From Candidatus Cloacimonadota bacterium (GTDB lineage: Bacteria > Cloacimonadota > Cloacimonadia > Cloacimonadales > TCS61): a DNA stretch of 9,038 nucleotides. The translations under genes and the position numbers were made by a program. The notes beneath the pieces were generated by a model, which was not told the origin of the DNA, made no database searches, and saw nothing but the letters and a program-made list of their open reading frames with translations. Shown one piece after another: positions 1 to 5,567 of this stretch (the first letter of the stretch is position 1; each line of letters starts with the position of its first letter). The stretch spans positions 1 to 9,038 of the forward strand of contig DRTC01000229.1 in NCBI GenBank assembly GCA_011372345.1, written 5' to 3'.

Positions 1-498
1 AGATTGGATCGTCCCAATAAAGTTCAAATAGAAGATGGACCTTTAACCGGAAATGCGATCTGGTTTTCGGAATCCGATGATCTTTTGAACTGGAAACCAA
101 TTAAAAAACTGTTTTCGGACAGAAACCATTATTGGGATGAATTGATCGGAGCAGGTCCTCCTCCAATCAAAACAAAGAAAGGCTGGCTTTGTGTTTATCA
201 TGGAATCGCGATGCATTATCAGCCAATCTATCAGGCAGGAGTTTTTCTGCTCGATCTGGAAAATCCAACAAAAGTGATTGCTCGCGGACGATTCAATATC
301 CTCGAACCGAGAGAACTTTATGAAACTGTCGGTCAGGTTCCTAATGTTATCTTTCCAACCGGATTGATCGTTGAAGATTACGACGGCGATGGATTTGCCA
401 GAGAAGACAGCGAAGTGAAGCTTTATTACGGAGCAGCAGATACGGTTATTGGTTTGGCGGAAACGAATATTAAGGAGTTAATAACAAAATGCTGCTAA
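1..498 (+). CDS. GH130 glycoside phosphorylase (mannoside phosphorylase-like), 5'-truncated
   Basis: This is the C-terminal 165 residues of a glycoside hydrolase family 130 protein. The frame is open from base 1, so the true start lies outside the window; the TTG at 4 is not a credible start. GH130 enzymes are about 320-400 residues long, so roughly half is missing, including the part that carries the catalytic acid Asp. Family features seen here are the SDDLLNWKP strand, the GAGPPPIKTKKGWLCVYHG segment, the EPRELYE...VPNVIFPTGL segment and the terminal YYGAADTVIGLA blade. By family knowledge the Lys and His of IKTKKGWLCVYHG lie at or near the phosphate site and the Asp of GAAD lies at the sugar site; I infer this from motif position. 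Characterised members phosphorolyse beta-1,4- or beta-1,2-mannosides to mannose 1-phosphate, and a minority are hydrolases; substrate cannot be told from this fragment. No signal peptide can be judged. The stop overlaps the start of the next gene by 10 bases, which suggests one operon. Confidence 0.9.
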   Translation, partial: RLDRPNKVQIEDGPLTGNAIWFSESDDLLNWKPIKKLFSDRNHYWDELIGAGPPPIKTKKGWLCVYHGIAMHYQPIYQAGVFLLDLENPTKVIARGRFNILEPRELYETVGQVPNVIFPTGLIVEDYDGDGFAREDSEVKLYYGAADTVIGLAETNIKELITKCC

Positions 499-2342
499 TT
501 TACAATGTCATTCTCGATAATAAGAAAAGGAAAAAATACGATCTTGTTTTCTCCAAGATTTTCAGTGATTTGAATTTTCCTTGTAAAATTCGATACCTGA
601 AAGATGAATTAACTGATTCTGGATTATCGCAATTCAGTCATTTATTAATAACCGGTTCGGAATTATTCGCTTCCCGGGAAAATGAAAATAATGATAAAGT
701 GTTGAGAGTAATCCGTTATTTTGTGAATCAGGAAAAAGCAATTTTAGGAATCTGTTATGGTCATCAAATGCTGGCAAAAGCGATTTCCGGTAAGAAAGTT
801 TGTAGAAAAAGAGAAGAACCTGAATTTGGTTGGAAGAAGGTTGAGATCATATCCAATCCGCTTTTTAAGGGAATAAAAAATCCGGTGTTTTATGAATCTC
901 ATTATGATGAAGTTTACGATTTAGATGAGAATTACCATGTAATCGCAACCAATCTGGATTGTTCCGTGCAGGCATTTCAATATAAAAATCTGCCGATCTG
1001 GGGAGTTCAGTTTCATCCGGAAGTCGATTATAAAACAGGAGAAATATCTTTGCAGCAACGATTTAAGGAATTTCCGGAGCAGAAAAAATATTATCAGAAT
1101 GAGATGAACGAAACCCAAAATTATGAGCAGAGATTGAAAGTATTCGAGAATTTTGCAGCCCTATCGTCCCGATGGGAAATTGAAATAGTTGAATTGGGAA
1201 TCAGTAGCCCCATCGTCCCGATGGGAACAAACAAGAACAAAACCACCGGGACGGCGGTGATACAGAAAGGAATAAAAATGAAAAAATTATTTATCACATT
1301 ATCAATTTTAATTTCGTTTACGATTAAAGCCCAAGAACCTTATGTCGATTATTTACCGGAACCGCAAATCGAATTCAATCCTCAAAAGTATGTTTGTTAT
1401 AAAACTGATATTTCGTTAATAATCAATGGAATAATGAACGAAGAAAGCTGGCAAAAATGTGAATGGACAGATTATTTTATCGATATCGAAGGAGATGTCA
1501 AACCGAAACCGTATTTCCAGACACGAGTGAAAATGCTCTGGGATGACGACTATTTCTATTTCGGGTGCGAAATGGAAGAACCTCATATCTGGGCAAAACT
1601 GAAGGAAAGAGATTCAATAATTTTCTATGACAACGATTTCGAAATCTTTATCGATCCTGACGGAGATACACACAATTATTATGAATTTGAGATGAATTCT
1701 TTCAACACAGTATGGGATTTGTTTTTATCCAAACCGTATCGCGATCCGGGCTGTAAAGTTCTTGATTCATGGGATATTCAAGGATTGAAAACTGCCATCT
1801 TTATCGATGGAACTCTGAATGATCCGTCTGACATCGATAAAGGCTGGAGTGTAGAAGTTGCCATTCCCTGGAAAGTATTGGAAGAATGCGCGAGTTCCTG
1901 TCCTCCCAAAAAAGGAGATCAATGGCGGATTAATTTTTCTCGTGTAGAATGGGAAACTGAAATTATCGATGGAAAATATGAAAAGATTAAAGGAAATCCT
2001 GAACATAACTGGGTTTGGAGTCCGCAAGGTTTGATCAATATGCATTATCCTGAAATGTGGGGATTTGTCCAGTTTTCGGAATTGGAAGTTGGAGCGGGAA
2101 AAGAAAAGTTCGTATGGAATCCGGAAGAAAATACGAAATGGAAATTAAGACAGATATACTATAAAGAACGAACCTATTTCTATCAGAATGAGAAATTTAC
2201 GAACAATATTGAGGAATTAGATGTTAGAACAAAATCCTTCAAACCAATAAGAATTTATGCAACTCCAAATTATTTTGAAGCGAGTCTTTCTTCCAGAGGT
2301 AACAAATGCTTCATCTCAAATGACGGGAGAACCTGGAAATAA
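489..2342 (+). CDS. Class I glutamine amidotransferase, open frame fused to downstream CBM9-like protein
   Basis: An uninterrupted frame of 617 codons. Residues 1-222 form a class I glutamine amidotransferase (GATase1) domain. It has the nucleophile motif GICYGHQML (Cys89), the SHYDEV segment, and GVQFHPEV with His176 and Glu178 completing the Cys-His-Glu triad. Such domains release ammonia from glutamine or cleave gamma-glutamyl bonds. This one resembles stand-alone GMP-synthase-like GATases, and its acceptor is unknown. The family normally stops soon after a helix like LKVFENF (216-222). Here the frame instead continues through residues 223-263, encoded by palindromic repeats, into a signal peptide and CBM9-like domain (264-617). 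A lipobox or type I signal peptide in mid-protein makes no topological sense, so two products are more likely, with the second starting at 1278. The start ATG at 489 has AAGGAG at 472-477, 11 bases upstream, inside the GH130 gene. Alternatives are a real fusion, or a sequencing or assembly indel that removed the GATase stop. Confidence 0.75.
   Translation: MLLIYNVILDNKKRKKYDLVFSKIFSDLNFPCKIRYLKDELTDSGLSQFSHLLITGSELFASRENENNDKVLRVIRYFVNQEKAILGICYGHQMLAKAISGKKVCRKREEPEFGWKKVEIISNPLFKGIKNPVFYESHYDEVYDLDENYHVIATNLDCSVQAFQYKNLPIWGVQFHPEVDYKTGEISLQQRFKEFPEQKKYYQNEMNETQNYEQRLKVFENFAALSSRWEIEIVELGISSPIVPMGTNKNKTTGTAVIQKGIKMKKLFITLSILISFTIKAQEPYVDYLPEPQIEFNPQKYVCYKTDISLIINGIMNEESWQKCEWTDYFIDIEGDVKPKPYFQTRVKMLWDDDYFYFGCEMEEPHIWAKLKERDSIIFYDNDFEIFIDPDGDTHNYYEFEMNSFNTVWDLFLSKPYRDPGCKVLDSWDIQGLKTAIFIDGTLNDPSDIDKGWSVEVAIPWKVLEECASSCPPKKGDQWRINFSRVEWETEIIDGKYEKIKGNPEHNWVWSPQGLINMHYPEMWGFVQFSELEVGAGKEKFVWNPEENTKWKLRQIYYKERTYFYQNEKFTNNIEELDVRTKSFKPIRIYATPNYFEASLSSRGNKCFISNDGRTWK
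1155..1258. repeat. Cluster of three small palindromes (GGA/TCC loop), two in direct repeat
   Basis: A 24-base unit at 1155-1178 recurs at 1204-1227 with two differences, a period of 49 bases. Each copy contains a hairpin with a TCC loop. In the second copy the stem CCCATCG/CGATGGG (1209-1225) is perfect; in the first copy (1160-1176) it has one T-G wobble. A third, diverged palindrome lies at 1242-1258: ACCACCG, loop GGA, CGGCGGT, with one A/C mismatch. They sit where the gap between the GATase and CBM9-like genes should be. They resemble REP-type intergenic palindromic units; membership of a known family is inference. They contain no stop in the GATase frame and so bridge the two genes. Confidence 0.75.
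1266..1271 (+). promoter_or_regulatory. Ribosome binding site for internal start at 1278
   Basis: AAAGGA lies six bases before ATG 1278. Together with the signal peptide that begins there, it is the main reason for treating the CBM9-like protein as separately translated rather than only as the tail of the GATase frame. Confidence 0.65.
1278..2342 (+). CDS. Secreted CBM9-like carbohydrate-binding protein (preferred separate start)
   Basis: Read from the internal ATG at 1278 this is a 354-residue exported protein. MKKLFITLSILISFTIKA is a textbook signal peptide, with cleavage probably before the Gln of AQEP. The rest matches the carbohydrate-binding family 9-like (DOMON-fold) proteins. It shows the opening INGIMNEESWQKCEWTDYF (product residues 49-67), WDDDYFYFGCEMEEPHIWA, the FYDNDFEIFIDPDGD acidic strand, a YYEFEMNSFNTVWDL strand, and GWSVEVAIPW. 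About 300-360 residues with a single domain is usual for such proteins in Bacteroidota-like genomes. The C-terminal part (product residues about 275-354) is not recognised. The start is chosen from the signal peptide and from AAAGGA at 1266-1271, six bases upstream. It lies in the same frame as the upstream GATase, with no stop between. The likely role is binding glycan outside the cell, consistent with the GH130 gene in the same cluster. The product could be secreted or surface-attached; no lipobox is seen. Confidence 0.8.
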   Translation: MKKLFITLSILISFTIKAQEPYVDYLPEPQIEFNPQKYVCYKTDISLIINGIMNEESWQKCEWTDYFIDIEGDVKPKPYFQTRVKMLWDDDYFYFGCEMEEPHIWAKLKERDSIIFYDNDFEIFIDPDGDTHNYYEFEMNSFNTVWDLFLSKPYRDPGCKVLDSWDIQGLKTAIFIDGTLNDPSDIDKGWSVEVAIPWKVLEECASSCPPKKGDQWRINFSRVEWETEIIDGKYEKIKGNPEHNWVWSPQGLINMHYPEMWGFVQFSELEVGAGKEKFVWNPEENTKWKLRQIYYKERTYFYQNEKFTNNIEELDVRTKSFKPIRIYATPNYFEASLSSRGNKCFISNDGRTWK

Positions 2343-2352
2343 AAAACTTAAG

Positions 2353-2388
2353 TTAAGCCGGTTTTATTCGGTCTTGGCTTAATTTTTT
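2353..2388 (+). terminator. Rho-independent terminator after the plus-strand operon
   Basis: TTAAGCC (2353-2359) pairs with GGCTTAA (2376-2382) across a 16-base loop and is followed by six T at 2383-2388. It starts 10 bases after the CBM9-like stop. The bases before the stem include AAAAAA (2341-2346), so on the minus strand the hairpin is also followed, after six bases, by a T run. It may therefore also stop transcripts from the convergent protease gene that ends at 2532. Confidence 0.75.
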
Positions 2389-2445
2389 AAATTCGTAACA
2401 GTAAAAAACTTAACTTAATACATTATCTAAAATCAAGTTCATAAA

Positions 2446-2501
2446 TGCATAAAAAGTACATACATTTTTGACGAGTATTGCATAAAATGTAAATACTTTT
2501 A
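2446..2501. repeat. Short AT-rich direct/inverted repeat in the convergent gap
   Basis: TGCATAAAAAGTACATAC (2446-2463) recurs as TGCATAAAATGTAAATAC (2479-2496), a 33-base period, and similarity continues for about five more bases. The same two arms also form an imperfect inverted repeat (2449-2468 with 2484-2502). It lies between the plus-strand terminator and the stop of the minus-strand protease gene. It could be a 3' hairpin of that protease transcript, but base composition alone makes such matches easier here. Confidence 0.4.
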
Positions 2502-2531
2502 TCAAAAAATATTGATTATTAAGTTCTGATA

Positions 2532-4697
2532 CTATCTCATTAAAATCAATTTCTTTATTTCGGAATAATCTCCTGCTTCCATCTTATAGAAATAAATTCC
2601 ACTTGTCAGATCTTTGCCCGAATCATTTTTTCCGTCCCAATTCAGTTGATAACTCCCGGCAGGTTTATCCTCATCGATAAGTTGTTTCACGAGTTGTCCT
2701 TTCATATTATAGATTCCGAGTTTTACAGGTGATCCTTTTTGAATAGAATATTGAATAACAGCATTTCTCTCATAATTTTTACAAACAAACGGATTTGGAT
2801 AAATCCCTTTCAGTTCAGTTTTGATTTCTAGGGAATTGTCTTCCATATCTGTATGATCGATATATGCGATATTACTCGGTTCAGATTCATATTCCTCGTA
2901 AAGAGCAGTTACATAATACTCATAAGTTCCACTCGGAACACTCAAATCGATATACCAGGTTTGTTCATGTTCAGTCAGAAACTCATTATTGCGATAAATT
3001 ATATATCCGGTAAATGGTCTGTCAAGTGTTGGAGCTGTCCATTGCAGGAAAACATTAAAACCGGCATTTGTAGCATTCAATTCTGTTGGAGCAGGTAAAA
3101 CTATCTGAAGGTTTACCGTATTTGAAGGTTCGGAATTTCCTTCATCATAAACTGCAACCACATAATAAGAATAATCTCCGGGAGCTAAATTCACATCGAC
3201 AAAAGGATATTCGGAAGGTTCGTCTACTTCTGCAAGTAATAGTTCATTCCTGTAAATCTGGAAATATTGAAAATCGCGATGACTGCCCGGCATGTTCCAT
3301 TCCAGAACTACATCATTGAGATTGATGATATCTGCACCCAATTCTGTGGGTGGTTCCGGATCTGTAGATTCAAGGACTGCTAAACCTTTGATACAGAAAT
3401 TAGCAGTTCCATTCCAAGTTTCATCTTCAAATTCATATTCATATAGATCCAGCCAGTTCGAGCCGATTTTGTAAAAACTCTCACCGGGATTTGCAATGGA
3501 ATTGACAGTTGTTCGGTATGAAGCTCCTAAAAGCACCGGAACATCAGATGTTCTGTCCAAAGGATGTCCTCCCTCTGATAAACTCAAATAAATATAAAAG
3601 TCATCTCCTTCCGACATATTAACCGGAGATGTCAGATCAACAGTATGAAAACCTTTGAATTCTCTATTTCCGGTAATGGAAGATAGTTCTCCAGTTAATT
3701 CCGTTCCATTATAACTATCATATATAACAATCTCAAAATCTACATTATCCGTTGCTGTGAAGAAATTAACAGCACTCAAAATCTGGTCGGATGTAGCTGT
3801 AAAAGCATTGAATGCTTCTGTCGTTTCTGTCATCGTATCCCGCCAGCCGTGATAATCATGATAATAAACTTTATCATATTGCAGAGGTTCGACCTGCTGG
3901 AATGAAATCGCTCCCATTTCAGGATGCTGACAGCTATGTTTGTCATAATATGAAATCCAGAAATAACCATCATATCCCCAATCTGCTCCCCAACTGTTCT
4001 TAACCAGCCAGGCTCCTGGATTGGGAGCATCCGTAACTCGATTATCATCCCAACCGATGATCGCAATGGCATGATTCGGTTCTAATGTGCTTGTTGGAGG
4101 TTGATAATGTTCGTATTCCCAATTGATAAAGGAACCATCATAACACATACAGGTTCCCAGAACACCTTCCTGCATGATCTTGTTTTTGATTGTATCGATG
4201 TTTTCCAGGTTTTCTCCTGCTACGAACCATTCTATTTCTTTTGCATAATAATAATGAAAAAGCGGAAAATACCTGGTGGGAGCAGTTTCAAAAGACTGTC
4301 CGTCAAGATCGCGAACTGTTCCTTCCAACCGGGATAAATAGGCAGAAGTAACTCGATAATCTCCACCTTCGTGAACGACCAAACCACCGCCGGTTGGAGG
4401 ATCTGTATCATCATTGTTGTGCTGATTGAAACCATTCCACCAATCGAGGTGATATTCTGCCAGATTTGGTTCACCTGTTTCTCCGGCATCTGTCCAGTTT
4501 CCGGTCATCAGCAGGTTTCCTTCCATAGCAGCTAATGCCCCATGAGTCCAGCAGGTTCCTCCCTGTTGAGATTTTACGGATGTAACATAATTAGAACCAT
4601 CCACATTTCGCAGGTCAAAAGTTGCCGGTGGTCTGTCTGCAAAATTGTTTACGAAAAGTAAACAGAATAAGATCATTAAAAAAAATATTTTTTTCAT
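2532..4697 (-). CDS. Secreted papain-like (C1) cysteine protease with lectin-like, FN3 and C-terminal sorting domains
   Basis: A 721-residue exported protease. Residues 1-20 are a signal peptide. The C1 peptidase fold begins at once (PPATFDLRNVDG, 23-34). It contains SQQGGTCWTHGA with oxyanion Gln44 or 45 and nucleophile Cys49, EPNHAIAIIGWDD with His209, and WLVKNSWGADWGYDGYFWISY with Asn234, so the active site is complete. The usual first Cys of the CGSCW motif is Gly here. Residues about 270-440 match the lectin-like domain often attached to this C1 subgroup. Two FN3-like domains follow (about 446-533 and 534-615). The last 95 residues (GIYPNPF... to KKLILMR) are a FlgD Ig-like/type IX-style sorting module. 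No prodomain lies between signal peptide and catalytic domain. The start is supported by AGGAGG at 4702-4707, four bases upstream. It appears monocistronic: it faces the plus-strand operon and is separated from the next minus-strand gene by 296 bases with a hairpin. The role is probably extracellular or surface proteolysis; substrates are unknown. Confidence 0.92.
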   Translation of the reverse strand: MKKIFFLMILFCLLFVNNFADRPPATFDLRNVDGSNYVTSVKSQQGGTCWTHGALAAMEGNLLMTGNWTDAGETGEPNLAEYHLDWWNGFNQHNNDDTDPPTGGGLVVHEGGDYRVTSAYLSRLEGTVRDLDGQSFETAPTRYFPLFHYYYAKEIEWFVAGENLENIDTIKNKIMQEGVLGTCMCYDGSFINWEYEHYQPPTSTLEPNHAIAIIGWDDNRVTDAPNPGAWLVKNSWGADWGYDGYFWISYYDKHSCQHPEMGAISFQQVEPLQYDKVYYHDYHGWRDTMTETTEAFNAFTATSDQILSAVNFFTATDNVDFEIVIYDSYNGTELTGELSSITGNREFKGFHTVDLTSPVNMSEGDDFYIYLSLSEGGHPLDRTSDVPVLLGASYRTTVNSIANPGESFYKIGSNWLDLYEYEFEDETWNGTANFCIKGLAVLESTDPEPPTELGADIINLNDVVLEWNMPGSHRDFQYFQIYRNELLLAEVDEPSEYPFVDVNLAPGDYSYYVVAVYDEGNSEPSNTVNLQIVLPAPTELNATNAGFNVFLQWTAPTLDRPFTGYIIYRNNEFLTEHEQTWYIDLSVPSGTYEYYVTALYEEYESEPSNIAYIDHTDMEDNSLEIKTELKGIYPNPFVCKNYERNAVIQYSIQKGSPVKLGIYNMKGQLVKQLIDEDKPAGSYQLNWDGKNDSGKDLTSGIYFYKMEAGDYSEIKKLILMR

Positions 4698-4993
4698 GGA
4701 ACCTCCTATATTCCTAATATTCCAACCTTGAAAAAGTTTCGAAGAATTTTCTTCCTACTCTACTTTTCAACGGTTTTTGCTACTAACTTAATCTTGTGAA
4801 GTCTTTGAAGCTTAACAAGTTAATAAAATACTTCCGGTTTAATATCTAAGTAATAATCCGGCTCATTTCAAACTTCACAATCCGGCAGTTGCCGGATTGT
4901 GAAGTTTTGGATTCTAATCATGTTAAGTTTATCCTAACCATTGAAAAGGTTGAATTGAATGAAATCCTCTGTTGGAAACCATTTTCAAGTTTT
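4698..4993. other. Intergenic region upstream of the C1 protease gene
   Basis: This 296-base AT-rich gap should hold the minus-strand promoter for the protease gene and the 3' end of the SH3-protein transcript. The only strong structure is the hairpin at 4870-4907. A second, weaker partial symmetry (AACTT...AAGTT) lies near 4784-4819. I see TTGAAA-like sites on the minus strand but no well-spaced promoter pair, and no coding frame. Confidence 0.6.
4870..4907. repeat. Perfect 18-bp inverted repeat, two-base centre (hairpin)
   Basis: AAACTTCACAATCCGGCA (4870-4887) is followed by GT and then its exact reverse complement (4890-4907). In RNA it would form a very stable hairpin on either strand. 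It lies 87 bases past the stop of the SH3-protein gene on the minus strand and could end that operon. However, the T run after it is only three or four bases on either strand, so it is not a canonical terminator. A REP-like palindromic repeat is the alternative; AATCCGGC also occurs once just outside it near 4855-4862. Confidence 0.85.
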
Positions 4994-5548
4994 TTATTTA
5001 TACTCGATCGCTCCCAACCTGAAAGAAAAAGACTCGACCTCATAATAATCGACATCGAGTAGATAAGTAAAGAAAGTCTCATCCTGGCGATTCAATCCAC
5101 CTGCGGATTTTTTGATCACAAAGTGTTTTTTGAATTCTATCGTTTCTCCGGCTTTGTTCATCGCCTTACAGGTTACTTCTGCGCTGTCGATGATCTTGCT
5201 GGAAACATTTTTGATCTTAACCTGAACTTCGGTTGTTCTGTCTCCAATCGGTTGGGTCTTGATGATCTCAAATTCTAAAGGTGAAGCGGATTCAATGGCA
5301 TTATCTTTTTCTTTTTCTTCAACCTGTCCGAATTCGATTGCTTGTTTCCACACCCAGCCTTGAACTGAAATTTTTACCCAGTTTCCTTCTTTTTCAGTTT
5401 GATCAACTTCCACACCTTTCATTAAAGTCCCGATTTTTTTTCCGTTCGGTCCGTCTCGTAAAACTTCATCATCGATGTTGATATAAGCTGTTTGACTGAA
5501 GATATTCAGGAAAAATATTACACTAATGATGATTAACGCTTTTTTCAT
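4994..5548 (-). CDS. Secreted SH3-domain protein with C-terminal FxLYD-like domain
   Basis: A 184-residue exported protein. The start at 5548 gives the signal peptide MKKALIIISVIFFLNIFSQ and has GGAGGA at 5557-5562, eight bases upstream. A longer reading from 5593 would add 15 charged residues before the signal peptide and overlap the upstream gene, so I reject it. Residues about 21-72 form a bacterial SH3-type domain (VLRDGPNGKKIGTLMKGVEV...GNWVKISVQGWVWKQAIE). A charged linker (about 74-88) leads to a beta-rich domain at 90-181 (FEIIKTQPIGDRTTEVQVKIKNVSSKIIDSAEVTCKA). Its pattern, with a KNVSSK turn and later an acidic strand, resembles FxLYD-type Ig-like domains; this second assignment is tentative. 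Bacterial SH3 domains usually bind peptides or cell-wall material. The gene begins 19 bases after the metalloprotease stop and is very likely in the same operon, so the protein may work at the envelope with that protease. Confidence 0.82.
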   Translation of the reverse strand: MKKALIIISVIFFLNIFSQTAYINIDDEVLRDGPNGKKIGTLMKGVEVDQTEKEGNWVKISVQGWVWKQAIEFGQVEEKEKDNAIESASPLEFEIIKTQPIGDRTTEVQVKIKNVSSKIIDSAEVTCKAMNKAGETIEFKKHFVIKKSAGGLNRQDETFFTYLLDVDYYEVESFSFRLGAIEYK

Positions 5549-5556
5549 TTTAATTA

Positions 5557-5562
5557 TCCTCC
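5557..5562 (-). promoter_or_regulatory. Ribosome binding site fixing the SH3-protein start at 5548
   Basis: GGAGGA on the minus strand, eight bases before the ATG at 5548, in the short gap after the metalloprotease stop. It selects the start that exposes the signal peptide. Confidence 0.75.
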
Positions 5563-5567
5563 ATTTC

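Noticed and set aside
921..1118. Minus-strand frame inside the GATase domain with a hydrophobic stretch.
   Set aside because: It lies opposite the conserved GATase C-terminal region that holds the catalytic His and Glu; no support as a gene.
1155..1258. CRISPR-like reading of the spaced repeats.
   Set aside because: Only two near-identical units and one diverged palindrome, without regular spacing, and no cas genes in the window.
3830..4489. Several minor open frames on both strands inside the C1 protease gene.
   Set aside because: They lie within a gene with a complete active site and clear domains; their translations show no family features and no ribosome binding sites.
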